A stretch of 64,000 bases of DNA. Origin: JALOOX01 sp964557955 (GTDB taxonomy: Bacteria > Desulfobacterota > Syntrophobacteria > Syntrophobacterales > Syntrophobacteraceae). Numbering within the stretch: the first letter of the stretch is position 1; every line of letters starts with the position of its first letter. Shown piece after piece: positions 43,874-52,678 of the stretch. A model generated the notes under the pieces. The model searched no databases, was not told the origin of the DNA, and saw only the letters and a program-made list of their open reading frames with translations. Position numbers and translations under genes: made by a program. The stretch covers positions 1 through 64,000 of the forward strand of contig CAZLCS010000006.1 of NCBI GenBank assembly GCA_964557955.1, given 5' to 3'.

Positions 43874-44545
43874 TCAAAGGGAATCCCGCGAACGCACCAG
43901 TTGAACCAGGATCTGGACCACCTGAGGTATCTCCATCTTCGAGGTGTCGATGATGCAGGCATCGGGTGCCGGGCGGAGGGGGGCCAGGGATCTTCGGGAA
44001 TCCGCCTCATCGCGCTCTCGAATCTGGGATTCCAGAGTGGAATACTCAACGGAGATCCCTTTCTGGATATACTCAACAAATCGTCGGCGTGCGCGCGTGG
44101 CGAGGTCTGCCGTGAGAAACACTTTCACTTCCGCCTCGGGGAAGACCACGGTGGTCATGTCTCGGCCTTCGGCGACCACGCGGCCATCGCGGGCGAGCTG
44201 CCTCTGCCATTCGGTCAGGTACTCCCTCACCCAGGCGATTTGCGAGACGTTCGAGGCCAGTCGGGTGATATCCGGGTCTCTGATCTCATCCCCGAGGCTT
44301 CTGCCAGAGAAATGGATGCGCAGGTCGGCGCCCTGAATCTCGAATCGAAGAGGAAAGCCGGCATCCAGGGGTGACCTCTGGAGGGAAAGGACGTGGTCCC
44401 AATCGGGGAACTGCTGACGCAATGCCCATGCGAGAGCCCGATACATGGCTCCCGTATCGAGAAACGTATAGCCCAGTTCACGGGCGAGCAGCCTGCACAC
44501 CGTGCTCTTCCCCGCACCGGCCGGGCCGTCCACTGCGACGATCAT
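43874..44545 (-). CDS. cmk: Cytidylate kinase
   Basis: The 223-residue kinase starts MIVAVDGPAGAGKSTV with a P-loop. It has LDTGAMYRALAW for the nucleobase, EGRDMTTVVFPEAEVKVFLTAD and the lid RRRFVEYIQKG, ending with IIDTSKMEIPQVV. It phosphorylates CMP and dCMP. The last roughly 60 residues include a RERDEADSRRSLAPLRPA motif typical of the family. It lies upstream of rpsA, as in many bacteria. Confidence 0.95.
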   Translation of the reverse strand: MIVAVDGPAGAGKSTVCRLLARELGYTFLDTGAMYRALAWALRQQFPDWDHVLSLQRSPLDAGFPLRFEIQGADLRIHFSGRSLGDEIRDPDITRLASNVSQIAWVREYLTEWQRQLARDGRVVAEGRDMTTVVFPEAEVKVFLTADLATRARRRFVEYIQKGISVEYSTLESQIRERDEADSRRSLAPLRPAPDACIIDTSKMEIPQVVQILVQLVRSRDSL

Positions 44546-44724
44546 CCTGAAATTCTCCGGGGGATTTGTCCCATGGCTTCCTGGCCGAAAATGCGGGTGA
44601 AATCCATGGGCCGGATGGAATCCATGACCAGGGAAATTGTGGGAAGCTCATCATCGGGGCGGACAGATGACGATAGGAGGTCCCGGTCCGTGCGTCCAGG
44701 GATGAGCAGGATCATGATCTTCAT
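44542..44724 (-). CDS. Short ORF overlapping cmk start
   Basis: The 60-codon frame ends in an ATGA overlap with the cmk start codon, which suggests translational coupling. It has no recognised motif and no clear ribosome-binding site. The upstream gene in relatives is usually a larger enzyme such as aroA, so this may be the severed tail of one, or chance. It is listed because of its tight junction with cmk. Confidence 0.25.
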   Translation of the reverse strand: MKIMILLIPGRTDRDLLSSSVRPDDELPTISLVMDSIRPMDFTRIFGQEAMGQIPRRISG

Positions 44725-44908
44725 GATTTCAGTGTCACAATTGCGGAGTTTTCTGGCTGTGGTGAACGGATTTCACCACCCCCCAGTAAAGTTCGGTTCT
44801 TATAAAGAAGGCACAGGTAAAACGCAATGACTTTCTCAGGGACCTGATTTCCCTTGATCTTGTTTCCGGGGTGCTCTTAAAATGCTAAGTTGATCTTCAA
44901 TTAAACTT

Positions 44909-44933
44909 GTGGAACTATTGAATCAAGTTCCAC
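44909..44933. promoter_or_regulatory. Inverted repeat upstream of rpoH
   Basis: GTGGAACT (44909-44916) and AGTTCCAC (44926-44933) form a perfect 8-bp inverted repeat with a 9-base spacer, about 30 bases before the rpoH start. The spacer length matches HrcA/CIRCE-type operators, but the half-sites differ from the CIRCE consensus. A weak TTGATC lies just upstream (44890). Confidence 0.4.
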
Positions 44934-44963
44934 TCTCCGTTTCAGCCGCGGGGAACCTTAAAA

Positions 44964-45950
44964 GTGAGGCAGCGAAACGCAATGGCAACCAGGAAGCAGC
45001 TGGACGACTACGATGAGAGGGGCCAGGAGGAAGTGAGCGAGGAATCCCGGAATAGCGTGCTCTCCCCCAAGGAAAGACCGCATCCCGTCTCGTTCGATCC
45101 CTTTCGCATCTATCTTGAGGAGATCAAGAGGTACCCTTTGCTGAGTCGTGAGGAAGAACGGGAGCTTGCGATCCGCTACAGGGAGAAGGACGACATCGAA
45201 GCCGGGTATAGGCTCATCACGGCCAACCTCCGTCTCGTGGTCAAAATCGCCATGGATTTTCAACGCTACTGGATGCAGAACCTGATGGATCTCATCCAGG
45301 AGGGAAATGTGGGCCTCATGCAGGCAGTGAAGAAATTTGACCCGTACCGCGGGTACAAGTTCTCGTACTATGCCTCATTCTGGATCAAGGCCTACATCAT
45401 CAAGTTCATCATGGACAACTGGAAGCTGGTGAAGATCGGGACGACACAGGCTCAGCGCAAGCTGTTCTTCAATCTGCGCAAAGAAAAGGAATTGCTCGAG
45501 GCTCAGGGCATCGAAGCATCGCCCAAGCTCCTCAGTCATCGTCTGGATGTCAAGGAGTCTGAAATCATCGAAATGGACCAGCGTTTGAACAGCTGGGAGA
45601 TTTCCCTGGACAGCCCGCTGAAGGAAGACTCGGAGGACACGCACAAGTCCTTCCTGCCTTCGGACGACCTCCCTGTGGACGATCAGATAGCGGACCGGGA
45701 GGCCAAAGCCATCCTTCATGACAAGCTGGTTCTGTTTCGGGCCCAGCTCAAGGGCAAAGAAGCGGTCATCTTCGACAAACGGCTGCTGACCGAAGACCCC
45801 ATGACGCTTCAGGAAATCGGCGATCGATTCGGGATCAGCCGGGAACGGGTGCGCCAGATCGAGAGTCGCCTGAAGAAGAAGTTGAAAGCTTACCTGGAAG
45901 AAGAAATCGAGGATATTGAGCTGTTGCAGGAAAGCATGATAGAAATTTGA
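44964..45950 (+). CDS. rpoH: RNA polymerase sigma factor, RpoH-type
   Basis: The 328-residue sigma factor has region 2 (DPFRIYLEEIKRYPLLSREEE; LVVKIAMDFQRYWMQNLMDLIQEGNVGLMQAVKKFDPYRG; FSYYASFWIKAYIIKFIMDN). It has the RpoH box QRKLFFNLR, and region 4 with the HTH TLQEIGDRFGISRERVRQIE. The RpoH box identifies it as the heat-shock type. GTG 44964 is preferred since GGGGAA is eight bases before it; ATG 44982 is the alternative. An 8-bp inverted repeat stands just upstream, so control beyond RNA thermometers is possible. Confidence 0.92.
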   Translation: MRQRNAMATRKQLDDYDERGQEEVSEESRNSVLSPKERPHPVSFDPFRIYLEEIKRYPLLSREEERELAIRYREKDDIEAGYRLITANLRLVVKIAMDFQRYWMQNLMDLIQEGNVGLMQAVKKFDPYRGYKFSYYASFWIKAYIIKFIMDNWKLVKIGTTQAQRKLFFNLRKEKELLEAQGIEASPKLLSHRLDVKESEIIEMDQRLNSWEISLDSPLKEDSEDTHKSFLPSDDLPVDDQIADREAKAILHDKLVLFRAQLKGKEAVIFDKRLLTEDPMTLQEIGDRFGISRERVRQIESRLKKKLKAYLEEEIEDIELLQESMIEI

Positions 45951-46520
45951 CACCTCAGAATGTCGGGAGAGGGCGAGGTCTCCAGGCCCTGCCCCCTCCG
46001 CTTCTTCGGGGAGCAGTGGGATCCAATGCTGTTTGTCTGAAAAGTGGACTCCCCTTTCATCCTTCGTTGTGGGTGCTGGCCCATGGGGGCTGAATCAAGT
46101 TCATCCGCCCTTAATTCAACAGCATTGGCCGTGGGATTCGCCACCCCCGCTCCCCTTCCCGCCCGCTCATCCCCTCACATCTTGGCTGTTTTCACCAGCC
46201 GGCTTCGCGTTTTCAGCTTTCCAAAGCATAGGAGAGCTGATGAGCCGCCCATTGGGATTGTCGGCTGCGTCATGCCCGTGATGGTCCGCCATTCCTTGCC
46301 TATTCCCCCGGGCGGATTGCGTTGAAAACCCCCCATGCTTCTGCTAGAAGAACAGGACTTTCTCGGAAGCCGGTTGCGGGCGGAATTGGTTGAAGATGAT
46401 CCGAAATGGCGTATCCAGATCGAGAAGACAGTTGGGACAGGGCAATAGGGAGCCATGGTTAAACACACTGGGGGATAGGGCGGCTGATCCTGCCCCCGGC
46501 CAAATCTGGCGGGAGAGCAA
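45951..46520. other. Spacer between rpoH and mgtE
   Basis: The 570-base interval has no confident gene. A 37-codon frame at 46334-46447 (MLLLEEQDFLGSRLRAEL) has coding-like composition but no ribosome-binding site. Around 46038-46090 there is a short match to dispersed sequence seen also near 56257 and 62700. No magnesium-sensing riboswitch (M-box or mgtA-type) was recognised before mgtE. Confidence 0.4.
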
Positions 46521-47861
46521 GTGGTTGAGAAGCTTCGAGATGCTATCCAGGCGGGAGATAGACAGCCTCTGCTGGACTTCATCCAGGAGTACCATCCCGC
46601 AGATGCCGCCGAACAGCTGGCTCAGCTCAGTCCAGAGGAAGTAGCTGACTTCATAGAGTTGATTGGACCTGCTGAAGCGCTTTTCGCCTTTGAGTTCGTC
46701 CCCTTCGAATTTCAGAAAGAGACCCTCAAAGAATTGCCTCGGTCCATACTGCAGCAGCTGATCAGCCTCATGAGCCCCGATGACCGGGCGGACCTCGTCG
46801 AGGAGTTGGACGAAGAGTCCCGGGAGAGGCTTCTGGCCCTTCTCCTGAAGGCTGAGCGCCAGAACATCCTCAAGCTCATCACGTATCCTGAAGACAGCGC
46901 CGGCGCCTACATGACGACGGATTACGCTTTCCTCCATCCCGACGTCCCCATTCGCGAAGCCCTGAGCCAGCTGCGGCTTCAGGCTCCCCGGAAGGAAACG
47001 ATCTATTACGTCTACGTGGTGGACCTCTCCCGCCGTCTCACGGGGATCGTCTCCCTGGAAGACCTGATCATGGGAAAGCCGGATCAGACGGTCGGCGAGA
47101 TCATGCACACCAACGTGATTTCGGTCCGGGTGGACGAGGACATCGAGCAGGTGACCAAGGAGATGACCCACTACGACTTCCTGGCCATGCCGGTGGTCGA
47201 CCAGGACCTTCGCCTGGTGGGAATCATCACTTATGATGACATTTTTGACGTCATGAACGAGGAGGCCACAGAGGATATCTATCTGCTCGCCAACCTCGAC
47301 ACGGACGAGAAGATCGGCTCTCCCCTTTTCCAGTCCGTCAAGCTCAGGGTTCCCTGGCTCCTCATCAACCTGGCTACCGCAATACTCGCCTCATACACGG
47401 TGAGTCGCTTCTCGGAGACCATCTCCCAGTTTGTGATCCTGGCCTCGCTCATGCCCATCGTGGCCGGAATGGGCGGCAATGCGGGGACTCAATCCCTCAC
47501 GGTTGTGGTTCGTGCACTGGCACTGGGTGAGATCAAGATCAAGGGCAACTCGGGAGTTCTCTTGAAGCAGGTCGGTGTGGGCCTTTTCAATGGGTTGATC
47601 TGTGGGCTGGTCATGGGGGGGATCGCCCAGGTCTGGTACGGGAATATCTGGCTTTCTCTGATCCTCTGGATGGCCATGACCGCCAACCTGGTCATCGCCG
47701 GATTGTTCGGAGCCTTGGTTCCCATCTCTTTGCGCAAGCTGAACCTGGATCCGGCACTGGGGTCCAGCATTTTTGTCACAACGGCCACGGATGTGGGGGG
47801 ATTTCTGGTGTTCCTGGGACTTTCCACCATTCTCATCCATCATATCCTTGGATCCATGTAG
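46521..47861 (+). CDS. mgtE: Magnesium transporter MgtE
   Basis: The 446-residue protein has the superhelical N domain (about 1-130), two CBS domains (about 130-250) and five transmembrane helices. It includes the pore signature AGMGGNAGTQSLTVVVRALALGEI. The cytoplasmic domains sense magnesium and gate the channel. GTG 46521 is chosen with GGGAG five bases upstream. Length is normal. It begins the ion/stress-related section of the window. Confidence 0.95.
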   Translation: MVEKLRDAIQAGDRQPLLDFIQEYHPADAAEQLAQLSPEEVADFIELIGPAEALFAFEFVPFEFQKETLKELPRSILQQLISLMSPDDRADLVEELDEESRERLLALLLKAERQNILKLITYPEDSAGAYMTTDYAFLHPDVPIREALSQLRLQAPRKETIYYVYVVDLSRRLTGIVSLEDLIMGKPDQTVGEIMHTNVISVRVDEDIEQVTKEMTHYDFLAMPVVDQDLRLVGIITYDDIFDVMNEEATEDIYLLANLDTDEKIGSPLFQSVKLRVPWLLINLATAILASYTVSRFSETISQFVILASLMPIVAGMGGNAGTQSLTVVVRALALGEIKIKGNSGVLLKQVGVGLFNGLICGLVMGGIAQVWYGNIWLSLILWMAMTANLVIAGLFGALVPISLRKLNLDPALGSSIFVTTATDVGGFLVFLGLSTILIHHILGSM

Positions 47862-48336
47862 AGTCTCCGTCTGAATCCATGGCTTGCCTGTGACGGGGCG
47901 CTGTGCTAACAAGATCCTTGCGCCACTGCATTCTCCAAAGGTGATGGGGTCCACCGGAACCACCTGCGCGCAGGTTGATGATTCCTACTTCAGGCAGCGA
48001 GCCAGGGGGTAGGTGTGACCGGGACCGAACCTCCAGAGAAAGCTCCTGCTCCAAGAACGAAAGAGCTTCTTCAATGGAATGGAGAGCACGTTCGTCGGCC
48101 CGCCTGGGCCATATGCCGCCTGGAAATCCCTCTGGTCCCCTTCCGCCAGGGTCTATTCTCTCGCACCTTGTATGTTCACCCCGTGAAGAATCTTTCATGC
48201 CTTCCACAATGTTGTTTTTGCTCCGGCCCCGGGCTCACTTCCACCGTGTCAAACCATGTTGCATCGGGCAAGGCTCGATGGCCTGCGCCACGCCACCATC
48301 TCGTACTGCCAGTCATCCAACAGGGAGGAGAGGATC
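47862..48336. other. Spacer before the antiporter gene
   Basis: The 475 bases contain small ORFs on both strands without recognisable homology; one minus-strand frame (47833-48207) reads SIEEALSFLEQELSLEV but shows no known domain. No regulatory RNA was seen. Confidence 0.35.
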
Positions 48337-49587
48337 ATGACGGACACTTGGCTCCTGGCAACGCTCTGGCTGGGGTTGGCTCTCCTGGCCACGCTGTTGT
48401 CCATCTGGCTCCGAATTGCCACGGCGCTGTCTGAGATTGTCGTGGGGACCGTCGCCCAGCTGGTCATCGGGGCGCTGGTGGGCGGGGCGTTTCTCGGGGC
48501 GCATGAGTCCTGGATCAAGTTCCTCTCGGGGACCGGGGCGATCATCCTGACCTTTCTGGCCGGCGCAGAGCTCGATCCGGCCATCTTCAGGGAAAAATGG
48601 AAAGAGGCGGTCACGGTGGGCCTCGCAAGCTTCTTTGCCCCTTTTCTGGGATGCACGGCAGTTGCTTACTATGTGCTGCACTGGAGCCCCGATGCCAGCT
48701 GGCTGGCGGGTGTGGCCCTCTCCACGACGTCGGTCGCCGTCGTGTACGCCGTGATGCTGGAGTTCGGACTCAACACGAGCACTTATGGGAAAACACTCCT
48801 GGCTGCCTGCTTCATCACGGACCTGGGCACGGTGCTGGCCCTGGGACTCATTTTTGCGCCTTTCACCGTGAAGACCGGGATCTTCGCGGGCGTGGGGGTG
48901 GTCGTCTTTGCGGTGCTTCCCTTCCTGACTCCCCGTTTCTTCAAGCGCTACGGCGGACGCCCGTCTGAGCTGGAAGCGAAGTACCTGCTGCTCTGCCTTT
49001 TCGGCATGGGTTTTCTCGCTGCGTGGGCCGACAGCGAGGCGGTGCTTCCCGCTTACCTCATCGGGATGGTCCTTGCCGGGACCGTCGGCAAAGACCATCA
49101 GCTCATCCGAAGACTCCGGACTCTCACCTTCGGGCTGCTGACGCCCTTCTACTTCATCCGTGCCGGCTCGTTCGTTTCCGTCCCGGCGCTCATCGGGGCT
49201 CCCGTCGTCTTCCTGGTCCTGCTCGCAGCTAAAATGGCTACGAAGCTCGTCGCCGTCTACCCTGCAACCCGTTTGTTCAGAAGCACCGGCAGGGAAGGCA
49301 TGTACACCACGCTCCTCATGTCCACAGGCCTCACCTTCGGCAGCATCTCAGCCCTGTTTGGGCTGTCTCACGGGATCATCGACACCACCCAGTACTCCTT
49401 TCTCGTGGCCGCTGTTGTGGCCAGCGCCGTCGTACCCACCCTGATCGCCAATGCCTTCTACCTGCCCCGGCATCTTTTGGACACCGGGTCGATCAAGAAG
49501 GCGGGCGTCGCCATCGCACCCTTGGGTCCCGTTTCCGAAAGCAATCCGGGGGCCACCACGAAGGGAGAACCGTCCTATGATCAGTAA
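48337..49587 (+). CDS. Cation:proton antiporter (CPA family)
   Basis: The 416-residue membrane protein has about twelve transmembrane helices and the CPA2-type motif LTFLAGAELDPAIFREK (core helix with the acidic ED-like pair), then TDLGTVLALGLIF (D in TM5/6) and PAYLIGMVLAGTVG. It likely exchanges Na+ or K+ for protons. ATG 48337 follows GGGAGGAGAGG. The last 11 bases overlap the uspA gene. A near-relative with a large internal deletion sits at 55534-56011, also followed by uspA, so this module was duplicated. KefB-like TrkA domains are absent. Confidence 0.85.
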   Translation: MTDTWLLATLWLGLALLATLLSIWLRIATALSEIVVGTVAQLVIGALVGGAFLGAHESWIKFLSGTGAIILTFLAGAELDPAIFREKWKEAVTVGLASFFAPFLGCTAVAYYVLHWSPDASWLAGVALSTTSVAVVYAVMLEFGLNTSTYGKTLLAACFITDLGTVLALGLIFAPFTVKTGIFAGVGVVVFAVLPFLTPRFFKRYGGRPSELEAKYLLLCLFGMGFLAAWADSEAVLPAYLIGMVLAGTVGKDHQLIRRLRTLTFGLLTPFYFIRAGSFVSVPALIGAPVVFLVLLAAKMATKLVAVYPATRLFRSTGREGMYTTLLMSTGLTFGSISALFGLSHGIIDTTQYSFLVAAVVASAVVPTLIANAFYLPRHLLDTGSIKKAGVAIAPLGPVSESNPGATTKGEPSYDQ

Positions 49588-49993
49588 ATTACTTGTTGCC
49601 TATGACGGGTCCAAACAATCTGAAAAAGCCTATGCTCTTGCCCTCGATATGGCTGCGAAATATTCGGCCCGGATGATTGTACTCTCCGTGGCGCGTCCCC
49701 CTGAGCCGCCGGTGGCGGTGGAGCTGGAAGCGGTGCTCGAGAATGCCACAGCGTATTTCGAAGAGCACTTCAAAAGCATGAGAGAGCAGGCGCAGGCGAT
49801 GGGCATTGACGCAGACTTTCTGGTTCGGGTGGGGCACCCCGCCGAGCAGATCGTGCACCTGGCCAACGAGGAGGGTGCGGATGCCATTGTCATGGGGCAT
49901 CGCGGAGAAAGCTTCCTGCAGCGGTGGCTGCTGGGCTCCGTGGCCAAACGGGTGTTGAGCTACGCCCATTGTACCGTCGTGGTGGTTCGATGA
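49577..49993 (+). CDS. uspA: Universal stress protein
   Basis: The 138-residue single-domain Usp has the N-terminal KLLVAYDGS strand-loop and the ATP-binding signature MGHRGESFLQRWLLGSVAKRVL (the G-2x-G-9x-G-S/T pattern), ending in CTVVVVR. ATG 49577 follows AAGGGAG. It overlaps the antiporter gene by 11 bases, so the two are translationally coupled; it may report ATP status to the antiporter. It is closely similar to the protein encoded at 55128-55544. Confidence 0.93.
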   Translation: MISKLLVAYDGSKQSEKAYALALDMAAKYSARMIVLSVARPPEPPVAVELEAVLENATAYFEEHFKSMREQAQAMGIDADFLVRVGHPAEQIVHLANEEGADAIVMGHRGESFLQRWLLGSVAKRVLSYAHCTVVVVR

Positions 49994-50110
49994 AAGGGCT
50001 GGAGACCTCTGCTGGATCTTCCGTTCTGAGCTCATGACAGGTCTTTTGGAGCATTGCAGCTGTGGTTGAGCAGAATTTGCATTTCGAGCAGATCGGTGAC
50101 GGTGGAGTAA

Positions 50111-50488
50111 ATGACGAAAATCCTTCTGGTGATGCTGGGTGGAAGCATGGGCGCGCTTTCACGATATGGTGTGGGCCTTCTTGCAGTGAAGCTCTTCGGG
50201 AGCAGCTTCCCGTTTGGGACTCTCATCGTGAACCTCGTGGGCTGCTTTCTCATTGGTCTCTCCTTCGCTCTGGCCGAACGGGGCATGCCTTTTATGAACC
50301 CCTCAGCCCGACTCTTTTTCGTAACCGGCTATCTTGGTGCGCTCACGACCTTTTCAACTTACGCCCTGGAAACTGTGAACTCGATGCGGTCGGCAACCTA
50401 TCTGGTGACCGTGGCGAATTTTGTCTGCAACAATGTTTTCGGTGCGACGCTGGTTTTGCTCGGCATGTGGGTCGGACGCCTGAAGTGA
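50111..50488 (+). CDS. crcB: Fluoride channel CrcB/Fluc
   Basis: The 125-residue protein has four transmembrane helices and the Fluc signatures GGSMGALSRYG, FGTLIVNLVGCFLIG (with the conserved Asn) and GYLGALTTFSTYALE (the Phe box and Ser/Thr track). It exports fluoride as a dual-topology dimer. GGTGGAG precedes ATG 50111. No fluoride riboswitch was seen in the 117 bases upstream. Confidence 0.94.
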   Translation: MTKILLVMLGGSMGALSRYGVGLLAVKLFGSSFPFGTLIVNLVGCFLIGLSFALAERGMPFMNPSARLFFVTGYLGALTTFSTYALETVNSMRSATYLVTVANFVCNNVFGATLVLLGMWVGRLK

Positions 50489-50501
50489 GGGAGGATGCTT
50501 G

Positions 50502-51797
50502 ATGCTGCAATACAAGGTCATTGAGATCTTCACGAGCGAGGAGGTCCGCTGGCAAGGCAAACCGCTTCACAGTGCTCTGGTAGAATACGTGAGCAGCCTC
50601 AGAATCGCGGCGCGCACTCTGGTCACCCGTGGCATCGAAGGTTCTTATGAGAGCGGGGAGATCGCCACCGGTAAGATCGAGGTCCTTTCCTACAATTTCC
50701 CCGTCCGTATCACGGTCATCCTCCCGGCAGTGGATTTCGACCGGGTCGTCTCCCGGGTTGCGGAAATGGTGGAAGACGGGATCGTCGCCGCACGGGGTGT
50801 GGACGTCGTCTCACACAAGACCCGCGGGCTGCTCATGCCGCGACAGACGAGGGTGCGGGAAATCATGACCCGCGACCCCAAGAAAGTGGATATCACGGCG
50901 AGGCTGGACGAGGTGGTCCGACTTCTGCTCTCTTCCACTTTTACGGGGCTCCCGGTGGTCGACAGAGAGAATCGTCCGGTGGGGGTCATCGCACAGGGGG
51001 ACCTGATCTACAAGGCCGGCTTGCCCATGCGCCTGGGGTTGCTCGCCCAGTCGGATTCCGCGAAGGTCGAGGCCGCTCTTGAGGCCCTGGCTTCCAGGAA
51101 GGCCGGGGAGGTCATGACCCAGCCGGTTATCACCATCGGGGAGGACAGCCTCGTGACGCAGGCCGTTGACCGCATGCTCAGAAAGGGAGTCAAACGCCTT
51201 CCCGTCATTGATGCGTCGGGAAGACTGGTGGGGATGCTTTCACGCGTGGACGTGTTTCGCACCGCCGTGAAGGAGTGCCCGGACTGGGAGATGTTTCGGC
51301 AACAGGACATCTCGGTTGAAGGCCTGCAGAATGTTTCGGATATCATGCGCCGCGATGTCCACACGGTTCAGCCTGACACTCCCATCGAGGAAGTGATGCG
51401 CATCATCGACTGCAACGACATCCAGCGCGTCTGCGTCGTGGATGCCGAAGGACGCTTCCTGGGCCTGATCTCCGACGGAGACCTGCTCATCGCTTTTTCG
51501 GACCGCCACCCTGGAATCTGGGATTATTTCGTGGGCAAAATTCCCTTCACCGAACGGGGGCGGCGCAACAGAGAGCTGAGAGAGCACCTGCGCGCCCGGA
51601 CGGCCGCCGAGGTCATGAACGCCCACATTGTGACGATTCGAGAGGGCGCGCCCATAGAAGAAGCCATCCGCCTGATGCTGGATCGGGCCATCAAGCGTTT
51701 GCCTGTGCTGGATGCGGACGGGAGATTCAAAGGGATGATCAGCAGGGACTCGCTTCTGCGCGCCGGATTTGCGTCTTCTTCCAGCCGTGAGCGATGA
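50502..51797 (+). CDS. DUF190 protein fused to four CBS domains
   Basis: The 431-residue protein starts with a DUF190 domain (about 1-105: YKVIEIFTSEEVRWQGKPL, TRGIEGSYESGEI). Four CBS repeats follow at about 115-170, 200-255, 300-355 and 375-425, with IMTRDPKKVD, VMTQPVITIG, IMRRDVHTVQ and VMNAHIVTI openings. DUF190 genes are commonly neighbours of crcB, and here the gene starts 13 bases after crcB. ATG 50502 follows GGGAGG. The CBS array would bind adenine nucleotides, so it may couple fluoride handling to energy state. The exact role is inference. Confidence 0.8.
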   Translation: MLQYKVIEIFTSEEVRWQGKPLHSALVEYVSSLRIAARTLVTRGIEGSYESGEIATGKIEVLSYNFPVRITVILPAVDFDRVVSRVAEMVEDGIVAARGVDVVSHKTRGLLMPRQTRVREIMTRDPKKVDITARLDEVVRLLLSSTFTGLPVVDRENRPVGVIAQGDLIYKAGLPMRLGLLAQSDSAKVEAALEALASRKAGEVMTQPVITIGEDSLVTQAVDRMLRKGVKRLPVIDASGRLVGMLSRVDVFRTAVKECPDWEMFRQQDISVEGLQNVSDIMRRDVHTVQPDTPIEEVMRIIDCNDIQRVCVVDAEGRFLGLISDGDLLIAFSDRHPGIWDYFVGKIPFTERGRRNRELREHLRARTAAEVMNAHIVTIREGAPIEEAIRLMLDRAIKRLPVLDADGRFKGMISRDSLLRAGFASSSSRER

Positions 51798-52045
51798 TCA
51801 TTTCCTCCGTTCCACCGCGAGACATACGGAATGCTGTTTATCGCCGAAACGGTGTCCGAGGCTGTCAGCGCACCTCATGTTGTTGGCGAAAACCGGGGTT
51901 TACGCATTTACATGAAGATGCGGCGTCTCCACAACAACGAAATAAAACAGGCTGGCACCCGTTTTTTCAGACCCGATTGAGAATCCAGTCAACAGGTTAT
52001 GCAAAGCAGAGGACGAGGCATCCTCAGATTCACCGGAGATCTCAA

Positions 52046-52333
52046 TCAGGTGACAATCTCCCAGTTGGTCTCGAAGGTGGTGTCGTGGAGCGTGTAAACA
52101 TAACCGAGCATCTTCCCCACACCGGGAAGGGTGTTCTCTCGGACCCGCCAGTAGGAAAGGTAAATACCCGGCAGCATGCGAGGCTTGCCTGTCTCGGGGT
52201 CATCCGAGGTATGCTGCCACACTTCGCGTTTTTCCATCACCCGCCAGAGTGTACCGTACTTCTTGTTACGAACAATCTGCCCCACTCTCGGCAGGTTCTT
52301 CTGCACGACCACGTCTTCATGCGTTTCTACCAT
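52046..52333 (-). CDS. Small conserved-looking protein of unknown function
   Basis: The 95-residue protein has a charged N terminus and an aromatic-rich middle: YGTLWRVMEKREVWQ, YLSYWRVRENTLPGVGKMLGYVYTLHD. No domain is recognised, but composition is protein-like and ATG 52333 follows GAGAGGGGG, so it is likely real. The sequence recalls short SH3-like beta barrels, a guess only. Flanks are gene-free on both sides. Confidence 0.6.
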   Translation of the reverse strand: MVETHEDVVVQKNLPRVGQIVRNKKYGTLWRVMEKREVWQHTSDDPETGKPRMLPGIYLSYWRVRENTLPGVGKMLGYVYTLHDTTFETNWEIVT

Positions 52334-52678
52334 GGTATTCCCCCTCTCAAGATGCCTGCACCATCACGCGAGCAAGAGACCAGGCATCATCATGAAGAAA
52401 CCCAACCGGGTGCCAGCACACTGACTTATCAAGCCAACTCACAAGATATGCTCACCTGTGCGCCCCCAAAAAAAAACTTCCACCCTTTCGAGTAGAAGTC
52501 ATCATCCCGACTAGTCGGGCCGTTCAGGCAGACCTCATTGCCGCTCGGTTTTGAAGCTTATGTCGATCAACTGATTCAAACATTGCCATGAACGCATGCA
52601 AAGTCAAGCCGAAAAGCCCACTCAAATCAGGTGAGCACGGGATTTCTCTCATGCGACGCAATGGTCGAGGAGGAAATG
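52334..52678. other. Divergent gene-free stretch
   Basis: The 345 bases hold no gene. They contain an A9 run near 52460-52480 and nothing that resembles a structured RNA. Promoters for the genes on either side are presumably inside but not obvious. Confidence 0.35.

Noticed and set aside
46323..46520. Possible magnesium riboswitch before mgtE
   Set aside because: No M-box or mgtA-type conserved segments were found.
49994..50110. Possible fluoride riboswitch before crcB
   Set aside because: The conserved fluoride aptamer core is not present in these 117 bases.
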